Part shown: piece by piece, positions 1 through 6,372 of the stretch | Layout: each line of letters starts with the position of its first letter | How positions within the stretch are numbered: the first letter of the stretch is position 1 | Assembly: GCA_003218935.1 (NCBI GenBank) | Contig: QHPA01000151.1 | Location: 1-7,533 of the forward strand | From: Verrucomicrobiota bacterium | Lineage (GTDB): Bacteria > Verrucomicrobiota > Verrucomicrobiia > Limisphaerales > AV2 | Direction of reading: 5' to 3' | DNA length: 7,533 nucleotides | Position numbers and translations under genes: made by a program | Notes under the pieces: model-generated | The model's input: the letters and a program-made list of their open reading frames with translations, nothing else | Databases searched by the model: none | Told to the model about the DNA's origin: nothing

Positions 1-1133
1 TCGCGCGTGATGTCGTTTTTGATTTCGTCGAGCAGATAACCGACGGCAAGTTTGGCGGCGATTTTCGCGATGGGAAAGCCAGTGGCCTTGGACGCGAGCG
101 CGGAGCTGCGGCTGACACGCGGGTTCATCTCGATGATGACCATGCGACCGTTGTCCGGGCTGACGGCGAACTGAATGTTCGAACCGCCGGTCTCGACACC
201 CACGGCACGGATCACAGCGAAGCTGGCATCGCGCATAATCTGAAATTCCTTGTCGGTCAGCGTCTGGATGGGCGCGACCGTGATGGAGTCGCCGGTGTGG
301 ACGCCCATCGGGTCGAAGTTTTCGATGGAACAGATGATCACGCAGTTGTCAGCTTTGTCGCGCATCACCTCCATCTCGTATTCCTTCCAGCCGAGCAACG
401 ATTCTTCGATGAGGATTTCGGCGACAGGCGAGAGGTCTATGCCACGCCTGGCGAGTTCGTCGAACTCGTCGCGGTTGTAGGCGATGCCGCCGCCGGTGCC
501 GCCGAGCGTGAACGCGGGCCGGATGATGAGCGGGAAGCGACCGATCTTGTCCACGACAGCGCGGGCCTCTTCCATGTTGTGGGCGGTGCCGGAGATCGGA
601 ACGTCGAGGCCAATGGACAACATGAGTTCCTTGAAAGCCTTGCGGTCTTCGCCTTTGTGGATGGCCTCGGCTTTGGCGCCGATCATTTCAACGCCGCGAC
701 GCTCGAGCGCGCCGTTGCGGTGCAGCGCCATCGCGGTGTTCAGTGCGGTCTGGCCACCGAGCGTCGGAAGGAGAACGAGTTTATAGGGGAGGGAGGATGC
801 CAAACGCGAGGCGCGTTCGGCTGCGCCCGAGGCGGGCGCGCTCCCCTTCATCAAATCAACCGGCACGCCCAGCCGCTTCATCTCCTCCAATTCACGCACG
901 ATGATTTTTTCCACGGCTTCGGGCGTGATCGGCTCGATATAAGTGCGGTCTGCGAACTCCGGGTCGGTCATGATGGTGGCCGGGTTGGAGTTCACCAGCA
1001 CGACGCGGTAGCCCTCCTCCTTGAGGGCCTTGCAGGCCTGCGTGCCGGAATAATCGAATTCGCACGCCTGGCCGATAATGATCGGCCCGGCGCCGATGAT
1101 CAGGACGGAGTGAATGTCAGTGCGCTTGGGCAT
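1..1133 (-). CDS. carB: Carbamoyl-phosphate synthase large subunit, N-terminal part (runs off the window)
   Basis: This is the carboxy-phosphate half of the CarAB synthetase, which makes carbamoyl phosphate from bicarbonate, glutamine-derived ammonia and two ATP for arginine and pyrimidine synthesis in the cytoplasm. The protein starts [18 protein letters not shown], almost the same as E. coli CarB, which fixes the start at 1133. It continues with the pre-ATP-grasp fold ([21 protein letters not shown]), the ATP-grasp glycine loop [10 protein letters not shown], the [11 protein letters not shown] and [14 protein letters not shown] segments, and [20 protein letters not shown] with its metal-binding Glu and Asn. 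The 377 visible codons reach the end of the first synthetase domain; the oligomerisation, second ATP-grasp and allosteric domains lie outside the window. Oddity: compared with E. coli there are about 35 extra residues before the GGQTALN motif, and roughly residues 96-116 come from a palindromic element at 786-846. The frame stays open. The family call is very secure. Confidence 0.97.
   Translation of the reverse strand, partial: MPKRTDIHSVLIIGAGPIIIGQACEFDYSGTQACKALKEEGYRVVLVNSNPATIMTDPEFADRTYIEPITPEAVEKIIVRELEEMKRLGVPVDLMKGSAPASGAAERASRLASSLPYKLVLLPTLGGQTALNTAMALHRNGALERRGVEMIGAKAEAIHKGEDRKAFKELMLSIGLDVPISGTAHNMEEARAVVDKIGRFPLIIRPAFTLGGTGGGIAYNRDEFDELARRGIDLSPVAEILIEESLLGWKEYEMEVMRDKADNCVIICSIENFDPMGVHTGDSITVAPIQTLTDKEFQIMRDASFAVIRAVGVETGGSNIQFAVSPDNGRMVIIEMNPRVSRSSALASKATGFPIAKIAAKLAVGYLLDEIKNDITR
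786..846. repeat. Palindromic double-hairpin element inserted in frame within carB
   Basis: On the plus strand the element begins with ggggag (786-791) and ends with the complementary ctcccc (841-846). Inside are two perfect hairpins in a row: aacgcg-agg-cgcgtt at 803-817, and gcgcccg-agg-cgggcgc at 823-839. Both have the same three-base AGG loop. The segment falls where CarB has extra residues relative to E. coli, and it is read in the carB frame as an Ala/Ser-rich stretch, [20 protein letters not shown]. This resembles in principle the Rickettsia palindromic elements, which also lie in frame within genes. No second copy is visible in this window, so its status as a dispersed repeat is inferred from structure only. 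The exact ends are uncertain by several bases. Confidence 0.6.
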
Positions 1134-1180
1134 CTTTAAATATTCGATTTACGACTTACGACCCGCAATCAAGCCAACGA

Positions 1181-2200
1181 CTAAAACAGTCCTGGCTGTC
1201 CGCCGGCCGCGGCTTTGAGTCCGAGCTTCTTGTAACTCAACTCCGTCGCCACGCGGCCCTGGGAAGTACGGTTCAAATAGCCTTCCATGATCAGATACGG
1301 CTCATAAACCTCTTCGATCGTGTCCGGTTCTTCGCCCACAGCAACCGCCAGCGAATTGATGCCGACCGGCCCGCCGCCGAATTTCACGATGACCGCTTCG
1401 AGGATGCGCTTGTCCATTTCATCGAGGCCGTTCTGGTCAATCTCCAGCATCGCCAGCGCTTTGTCCGCGACGCTGGCGGTGATTCGGCCATCGTGTTTGA
1501 CCTGCGCATAATCGCGCACGCGCCGCAACAGATTGTTCGCGATGCGCGGCGTGCCGCGGCTGCGTCGGGCGATTTCGTGCGCGCCATTTGGTTCTATATC
1601 CACGTTCAGCAGCCGCGCCGAGCGCACGACGATCTGCTGCAACTGCACGGCCTGGTAGTAATCGAGCCGCTCACGAACGGCAAAACGCGTGAGCAACGGC
1701 GCCGTCAGCAGCCCGCTGCGCGTAGTAGCGCCGATGAGCGTGAAGCGCGGCAGGTTCAAGCGCACACTCCGCGCGTTGGGTCCCTGGTCAATGATGATGT
1801 CGAGCTTGAAATCCTCCATTGCCGGGTAGAGGTATTCCTCGATGGTCTTTTGCAGGCGATGGAGTTCGTCGATGAACAGCACATCGCCTTCTTCGAGATT
1901 CGTCAGCAAACCGGCGAGGTCACCCGCTTTTTCGATGATCGGGCCGCTGGTGGTTTTGAGGTTCGTGCCCATCGCCTTGGCCAGGATGTAAGCGAGCGTG
2001 GTTTTGCCGAGGCCGGGCGGGCCGCTCAGCAGGGTGTGGTCGAGCGCCTCGCCGCGTTGTCGGGCGGCGGCGACGGCGATTTCGAGCCGTTCCTTGACCT
2101 TGGCCTGGCCGGTGAATTCGGAAAAGAGCGACGGGCGCAGCGTCATTTCCAACGCGGCGTCGGGTTTGGCCAATACTTCTGAAATCATCCGCTCAGCCAT
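1181..2200 (-). CDS. ruvB: Holliday junction branch migration ATPase RuvB
   Basis: RuvB is the hexameric AAA+ motor that, with RuvA, drives Holliday junction branch migration during recombinational repair. The 339-residue product matches the usual length (about 335-350). Motifs in order: Walker A GPPGLGKT (60-67), [19 protein letters not shown] (83-101), Walker B LFIDELH (108-114), [12 protein letters not shown], sensor 1 LIGATTRSG (155-163), an arginine-finger candidate in LLTRF (Arg172), sensor 2 RGTPRIAN (215-222), and the C-terminal winged helix with KFGGGPVGI and [14 protein letters not shown]. The start at 2200 was chosen because it gives the normal RuvB N-terminus; the open frame reaches back to 2332, but those 44 residues look unrelated to RuvB. 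No strong Shine-Dalgarno sequence is seen. ruvA and ruvC are not adjacent. carB follows 47 bp downstream on the same strand, so the two may share a transcript. Confidence 0.97.
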   Translation of the reverse strand: MAERMISEVLAKPDAALEMTLRPSLFSEFTGQAKVKERLEIAVAAARQRGEALDHTLLSGPPGLGKTTLAYILAKAMGTNLKTTSGPIIEKAGDLAGLLTNLEEGDVLFIDELHRLQKTIEEYLYPAMEDFKLDIIIDQGPNARSVRLNLPRFTLIGATTRSGLLTAPLLTRFAVRERLDYYQAVQLQQIVVRSARLLNVDIEPNGAHEIARRSRGTPRIANNLLRRVRDYAQVKHDGRITASVADKALAMLEIDQNGLDEMDKRILEAVIVKFGGGPVGINSLAVAVGEEPDTIEEVYEPYLIMEGYLNRTSQGRVATELSYKKLGLKAAAGGQPGLF

Positions 2201-2477
2201 CTCGCGCGAGAGAATGCGGAAAGCGTAACGCAGCGGCAAGGGGAAAGACGGGCAGCCGGATGAATGGAAACATGGGACCGTTCGACGCGCACTTTTTCTT
2301 CCGGGCGCACAATCAAGTTTCGTGTAGTTCATCCCAGCAGGTCCAGTGGCGCAACAAACACACCAAAAGCAGTAAGGTCTTCTCCCTGCAAGCTCTCAGG
2401 TCTCGACCCACCTTTCGCCACGCTGGTCTGGTGATATGCATTCAGAGTACGTTGATCCGCCATTAAAGAGTCAGGCG
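2201..2477. other. Divergent intergenic region between ruvB and the prepilin-like pseudogene
   Basis: About 277 bp separate the chosen ruvB start from the start of the plus-strand prepilin-like gene, so promoters for both should lie here. I could not identify a convincing -35/-10 pair for either direction. The frame of ruvB stays open back to 2332, but its translation does not resemble RuvB. A 10-bp perfect palindrome, ctcgcgcgag, occupies 2201-2210 directly before the ruvB start codon. An in-frame upstream ATG at 2436 could extend the plus-strand gene by 14 residues. Confidence 0.5.
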
Positions 2478-3253
2478 ATGCAACTAACAGAATCAGCGAA
2501 GTTGAATGACCGGTGCGGCCAACGGTTGTCCACAGTCGGGTTTACCTCGACCGAACTCCTCGCGGTCATTGCCATCATTGCCATCCTGGCAGGCTTGTTG
2601 TTGCCCGTGCTGGCCAAAGCGAAATCGCAGGCCCGACGCGTCCAATGCATCAATAATCAGAGGCAGTTGTTCCTGGCGTGGACGCTTTATGCGGACGACC
2701 ATGACAATCGTCTGGTGCCGAACGGGCATGCGCCCGTGACCGCTTTTGGCCAGCTCTGCATCAAGCTTTGGGTGACGGGAGACAGCCATTTTTTTGCGCC
2801 TGCATTTACGAACGACGCCTTTCTGCTGGACCCGCATCTCGCGGCTTTCGCCTCCTACTTGCAGTCGGCTGCAACTTTTAAATGCCCGGAAGATCGAAGC
2901 CGAAGGAATTAACTCCAAACTACAAAGTTTTCCTCAAGAAATCCGATTTGGTCTCGCCCGCCAAACTGTTCACTTTCCAGGATGTTAATCCCGACAGCAT
3001 CTGCTATCCCGCTTTCATGGTTTACATGCCTGACAAGATGGAAGGCTTTTTCCATTACCCTTCCAGCCTGCACAATCGCTGCGGCATTCTGACGTTCGCA
3101 GACGGTCACGCCGAGACCCATAAGTGGACCGACCCGCGCACGATGCCGCCGGTCAGCGGCAGCGTGCTGATGCATTGGGACACGGAGCCCGACAACGCCG
3201 ACTTGAACTGGATACGAGCGCGAACCACTTGCAGGTCAGTTACACCGCCGTGA
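2478..3253 (+). pseudogene. H-X9-DG prepilin-like protein gene, broken by internal deletion and frameshift
   Basis: The first part, in the frame ending at a TAA at 2910-2912, encodes a type IV pilin-like N-terminus: G21-F22 cleavage site, Glu at +5 (residue 26), then a hydrophobic helix containing [15 protein letters not shown] and [19 protein letters not shown]. The matching C-terminal half continues in another frame from about 2897 to the stop at 3251-3253 and carries the H-X9-DG motif (HNRCGILTFADG) plus a PDNADLNWIR ending. Compared with the intact paralogue at 6373-7230, the distance from the conserved KCPED lysine to the PNYK tyrosine is 41 bp here and 123 bp there. That is an 82-bp net loss, which shifts the frame. 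A possible Shine-Dalgarno aaagag (2465-2470) precedes the ATG at 2478; ATG 2436 is an in-frame alternative. A truncated 144-residue product could still be made, but it would lack the C-terminal domain. Confidence 0.78.
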
Positions 3254-3341
3254 CGGAGACGATTGCTCTTTCCAGGATTGAATACCCCTTGGGCTCATTT
3301 AGGCTGTCGGCATGTTTCCAGGAATCACCAGACAACTTAAT

Positions 3342-4751
3342 ATGAACACCAACTCGAACAAACCAGGCAAGCCGCGACGCCTCACTCGCCGGCGCTTCAT
3401 CAAAGCAGGAACTGCTGCGGCTCTGACGGCGGCCTCATGGAACCGCGTCCTGGGCGCCAACGAACGCGTCGGCATCGGCGTGATCGGCTTTGGTCTGGTG
3501 GGGCGCATTCACACGCGCAATTTCAAGACACAGCCCGACGCGCAAGTGGTGGCGGTCGCCGAGACGTACCGCCCGCGAATGGAAGCGACGATGGAACTCG
3601 TCGGCGGCCACGTCGCACAGTACCGGGACTTCCGAAAGCTGCTCGAAGACAAAAATGTCGACGCCGTGGTGGTGGCGACGCCGGACCATTGGCACGCGTT
3701 GATGACGATGCTGGCCTGCGCCGCGGGCAAAGACGTGTATGTGGAGAAGCCGCTGACGTTGTTTGTGCGCGAAGGGCGTTGGATGGTCGAAGCGGCGCGC
3801 CGTCATAAACGCGTCGTGCAGGTCGGAACCCAGCAACGTTCCGGCCCGCATTATCAAAAGGCGCGCGAACTTATCCGCCGCGGGCGGCTCGGCGAACTTG
3901 TTTCCGTTCAGTGCAACTATTTTCGCAACGTCACGCCTGGATTTGGCAATCCGCCCGATGGACACCCGCCGTCGGAATTGGATTATGAAATGTGGCTCGG
4001 CCCGGCGCCGCAGCGGCCTTACAATCCGAACCGCGCCATCTACCATTTCCGCTGGTTCTGGGATTACTCCGGCGGCCAGATGACCAACCTCGGCCAGCAC
4101 TCGCTCGACACGGTCCACTGGATCACCGGTGTGAAAGGGCCAACGGCCGTGACGAGCGCCGGCGGACGATTCTTGCTGAAGGACAACTGCGAGGTGCCGG
4201 ACGTTCAGGACGTGATCATCGAATACCCCGGCTTCCAGACCGTGTGCCAGTTTCGCGAGTGCGCCGCCGGTGTGGCGCAGACGGGCATGGGCGGCGTGGC
4301 GTTTCATGGAAACAAAGGCACGATGGTTCTCGGCCGCGACGGCTTTGAAATGTCGCCGGATAAAAAAGAGGACCCGATCAACATCGTGGCGCGCATCATC
4401 GGCGGACATCCGGTCGGCGGGCCTCAGCCCGTGCCCGGAGAAAGCGGGGAGAAATTTTGGGCTGAAGCAGCCAAAGACACCACGGGCGATTGGAAAGACC
4501 AATACGTCCGGCACGTCCGCAATTTTCTCGACTGCGTGAAGTCGCGGCAGGAACCGAACTCCGATCTGGAGAGCGGCCATCGCGTCGCGACCGTGTGTCA
4601 TCTGGCGAACATTTCGTTGCGCACGGGCCGGAAGATTCGTTGGGACGCGGAGAAAGAAGAAATCGTCGGCGACGCGGAAGCGGCGAAAATGCTGGTTCGT
4701 CCGTATCGCAAACCATGGGATGCCGAATGGCGGGCGTTGGGAGTGGCGTAG
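3342..4751 (+). CDS. Tat-exported Gfo/Idh/MocA family oxidoreductase
   Basis: This is a 469-residue NAD(P)-dependent sugar or polyol oxidoreductase-like protein. The N-terminus has a twin-arginine motif (RRRFIK, 16-21) and a hydrophobic Ala-rich segment ending near VLGAN (37-40), so export to the periplasm, folded and with cofactor bound, is likely. The Rossmann domain follows: VGIGVIGFGLVG with GxGxxG at 49-54, DAVVVATPDHWH (107-118), and the family signature VEKP (134-137; Lys136 is the expected catalytic lysine). The C-terminal alpha/beta domain has WFWDYSGGQMTNLGQHSLD (238-256), where Asn249 stands at the first position of the usual DxxxH pair and His253 is kept. Substrate is unknown; some secreted members are GH109 glycosidases that keep NAD bound, so that activity is possible. 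The start at 3342 was preferred for its Tat leader; ATG 3312 would add ten residues. The gene probably leads the unit ending at 6202. Confidence 0.9.
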   Translation: MNTNSNKPGKPRRLTRRRFIKAGTAAALTAASWNRVLGANERVGIGVIGFGLVGRIHTRNFKTQPDAQVVAVAETYRPRMEATMELVGGHVAQYRDFRKLLEDKNVDAVVVATPDHWHALMTMLACAAGKDVYVEKPLTLFVREGRWMVEAARRHKRVVQVGTQQRSGPHYQKARELIRRGRLGELVSVQCNYFRNVTPGFGNPPDGHPPSELDYEMWLGPAPQRPYNPNRAIYHFRWFWDYSGGQMTNLGQHSLDTVHWITGVKGPTAVTSAGGRFLLKDNCEVPDVQDVIIEYPGFQTVCQFRECAAGVAQTGMGGVAFHGNKGTMVLGRDGFEMSPDKKEDPINIVARIIGGHPVGGPQPVPGESGEKFWAEAAKDTTGDWKDQYVRHVRNFLDCVKSRQEPNSDLESGHRVATVCHLANISLRTGRKIRWDAEKEEIVGDAEAAKMLVRPYRKPWDAEWRALGVA

Positions 4752-4771
4752 CGCGGGAAGGTCCCATGAGT

Positions 4772-4778
4772 AAAGGAG
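4772..4778 (+). promoter_or_regulatory. Strong ribosome binding site for the truncated Gfo/Idh/MocA gene
   Basis: aaaggag lies 10 bases before the ATG at 4789. It is the clearest Shine-Dalgarno sequence in the window and settles the start of the downstream reading frame, even though that gene is cut short. Confidence 0.75.
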
Positions 4779-4788
4779 ATCCATTTCC

Positions 4789-5094
4789 ATGAAACGGCGA
4801 CAATTCATCAAACGAGTCGTACAGACCGGCGCGGTTGTGTCCGCCACCGCCTTTTCCGCGAAACACGTGCTTGGCGCGAACGAGCGGGTACGTGTTGGCC
4901 TCGTCGGTTGCGGCGGTCGCGGAATGTTCGACGCGAAGTTGATGCGCAACGTGCCGAACGTCGAGTTCGCGGCCGTGTGCGATTTGTATCCGCCCCATCT
5001 GGCAAGGGCCGAGGAGTGGGCCGGAACCTCTGCGAAGGAATACGCAGCGAAACTCTTCGCGCGGCAGGCGCGCAAACCTTGGGATTTGATTTGA
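4789..5094 (+). pseudogene. N-terminal remnant of a second Tat-exported Gfo/Idh/MocA oxidoreductase
   Basis: The 101-residue product begins with a Tat leader (KRRQFIK at 2-8, hydrophobic stretch, then HVLGANERV at 26-34, very like the gene upstream). It then enters a Rossmann fold: VRVGLVGCGGRG (34-45, GxGxxG) and VEFAAVCDLY (58-67). Similarity to the family fades after about residue 84 (SAKEY), and the protein stops at 5092-5094 with WDLI. The ATPDHWH region, the EKP signature and the whole C-terminal domain are missing, compared with 350-470 residues in complete members. A 10-bp-period repeat begins right after the stop. I infer a deletion or insertion that removed the rest of the gene, leaving a fragment with an intact leader and ribosome binding site. 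It may still be translated, but it cannot be a working oxidoreductase. It starts 37 bp after the preceding gene, consistent with one operon. Confidence 0.8.
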
Positions 5095-5128
5095 AACCAC
5101 GAATGGACACGAATTAACGCGAATGACT
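5095..5128. repeat. Short 10-bp-period repeat at the truncation junction
   Basis: Three consecutive units of 10 bp are visible: acgaatggac (5099-5108), acgaattaac (5109-5118) and gcgaatgact (5119-5128), with gaat recurring at 5101, 5111 and 5121. The tract begins immediately after the stop codon of the truncated Gfo/Idh/MocA gene and runs into the start of the next gene. Strings of this type (accacgaatggacacgaat) are, to my recollection, scattered widely in Verrucomicrobia and Planctomycetes genomes. That is memory, not a search result. No other copy lies in this window. Confidence 0.65.
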
Positions 5129-6202
5129 TCATCGGCGATGACTCGCAGAGAGATGCTTGGTTTGGTTGCCGGCGCAGCGCCAATGTTGGCTGCGGCGACT
5201 TCACTTTTGGGCGCCGAAGACACAAAGCGGAAGCGCCTCGGTGTCTGCACCTACTGTTACAACCTGCACTGGAAGGCCGCCCGCGAAGGCAATCCGAAAG
5301 CGCGATTCCATGACCCGATTGAATTTCTGGAATACTGCCATCAACTCGGCGCCGGCGGTGTCCAGGTCGCCATCGGTCGCCGTGATGCCGGCTACGCCAC
5401 CCGCCTCCGCACGCGAGCGGAGGCTCTGGGGATGTATCTGGAGGGCGAGTTGAGTTTGCCCAAACAGGAGTCCGATGTTGCCCGGTTCGATGGCGAAATT
5501 CACACGGCCAAGGAAGCCGGCGCGGAGGTTGTGCGCACGGCGATGTTGGGCGGGCGTCGCTACGAGACTTTCGATTCGGCGCAAGCGTTTGGCCAGTTCG
5601 CCGAGCAATCGTGGAAGTCATTGACGCTGGCGGAACCGGTCGCGCGAAAGCGCGGCATCAAACTCGCCGTCGAAAACCACAAGGACTGGCGCATGCCGGA
5701 GTTGGTGGACCTCCTCAAACGAATCAGCAGCGAGCACGTCGGTTTGTGTGTCGATACCGGCAACAACATCGCGCTGCTCGAAGATCCGATGGAAGTGGTC
5801 GAGGCACTGGCCCCCTTCGCGTTCTCAACGCATCTGAAAGACATGGCCGTCCAGGAATATGAAGATGGCTTCCTGCTCTCTGAAGTCCCGTTGGGCGACG
5901 GCTTCCTTGACCTGGAAAAAATAATCGCGCTCCTGCAGAACACCAACGCGAAGATTCAATTCAACCTCGAGATGATCACTCGCGATCCATTGAAGATTCC
6001 GTGCCTGAGCCCGAAGTATTGGGCCACGATGAAAACAGTCCCCGCCCGCGAGCTGGCGACGGCGCTTGCGATGGTCCGCCGCAACGCTGCGAAGCAGCCA
6101 TTGCCTCATGCCAGCGGTCTCGACACGGAACAGCAACTCGCGTTGGAAGACAAAAATGTCAGAGCGTCGTTCGCCCACGCGCGCCAACATCTGGGATTGT
6201 AA
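5123..6202 (+). CDS. Tat-exported sugar phosphate isomerase/epimerase-like TIM-barrel protein
   Basis: The 359-residue protein belongs to the xylose isomerase-like/AP endonuclease 2 TIM-barrel superfamily, whose members isomerise or epimerise sugars, inosose or hydroxypyruvate using a divalent metal. The expected metal ligands are present at barrel strand ends: Glu184 in LAVENHKDW, Asp211 in GLCVDTGNN, His237 in FSTHLKDM and Glu283 in FNLEMITRDP, with VPLGDGFLDL (255-264) between the last two. The N-terminus has a twin-arginine leader (TRREML, residues 7-12, then an Ala/Leu-rich segment to LLGAED), so it is probably exported like the oxidoreductase upstream. The start is uncertain: ATG 5123 lies within the repeat and ATG 5138 keeps the whole Tat motif. 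Neither has a strong ribosome binding site. It lies 28 bp after the remnant gene and likely shares its transcript. The exact substrate cannot be told. Confidence 0.88.
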   Translation: MTSSAMTRREMLGLVAGAAPMLAAATSLLGAEDTKRKRLGVCTYCYNLHWKAAREGNPKARFHDPIEFLEYCHQLGAGGVQVAIGRRDAGYATRLRTRAEALGMYLEGELSLPKQESDVARFDGEIHTAKEAGAEVVRTAMLGGRRYETFDSAQAFGQFAEQSWKSLTLAEPVARKRGIKLAVENHKDWRMPELVDLLKRISSEHVGLCVDTGNNIALLEDPMEVVEALAPFAFSTHLKDMAVQEYEDGFLLSEVPLGDGFLDLEKIIALLQNTNAKIQFNLEMITRDPLKIPCLSPKYWATMKTVPARELATALAMVRRNAAKQPLPHASGLDTEQQLALEDKNVRASFAHARQHLGL

Positions 6203-6372
6203 AATGTCGTTATGAATCAAAAAACAGCAGAGTTGGCTTCGTGATTGTCGCATTGCAAATGCATCGTCGTTGCGTCGTTTTCCGGGGAGGCCATTGAAAA
6301 AATGCCCGTTTTTCGCGGTAAACTCGGATGGCACCATCAGTGCTAAATGCTTCGTAACGTACGAGCAAATGG
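6203..6372 (+). other. Intergenic region upstream of the intact prepilin-like gene
   Basis: This stretch is A/T-richer than its neighbours and probably holds the promoter of the gene starting at 6373, but I could not pick a convincing -35/-10 pair. It contains a small perfect hairpin, gcatt-gca-aatgc, at 6250-6262. No clear terminator for the isomerase-like gene is seen. A short frame from ATG 6347 overlaps the start of the next gene out of frame and looks incidental. Confidence 0.4.

Noticed and set aside
297..1139. 280-codon open frame on the plus strand
   Set aside because: It lies wholly antisense to carB, whose protein matches a known family residue by residue; the translation is Arg/His/Gly-rich and resembles no family. 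It is a GC-driven shadow.
2201..2332. 44-residue N-terminal extension of RuvB
   Set aside because: The frame is open, but the translation does not resemble RuvB N-termini, and the start at 2200 gives the normal family length.
2318..2332. Possible SOS (LexA) box upstream of ruvB
   Set aside because: gtttcgtgtagttc only loosely resembles a GTTC-N7-GTTC site with wrong spacing, and I see no TGTTC-N4-GAACA-type palindrome in 2201-2477.
4766..4792. Eight-codon leader-like frame MSKGDPFP before the truncated oxidoreductase
   Set aside because: Its stop overlaps the ATG at 4789 and a purine-rich gggaagg precedes it, but it contains the Shine-Dalgarno of the next gene and has no attenuator-like codon run or alternative stems. 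Chance is more likely.
3435..5621. 728-codon open frame on the minus strand
   Set aside because: It runs antisense across three recognisable plus-strand reading frames and an intergenic repeat. Its composition (Arg/Pro/His-rich) and lack of any known motif mark it as a shadow frame in GC-rich DNA.
6250..6262. Hairpin gcatt-gca-aatgc as a terminator of the isomerase-like gene
   Set aside because: The stem is only five mixed A/T-G/C pairs and no T-run follows, so it does not meet the form of an intrinsic terminator.
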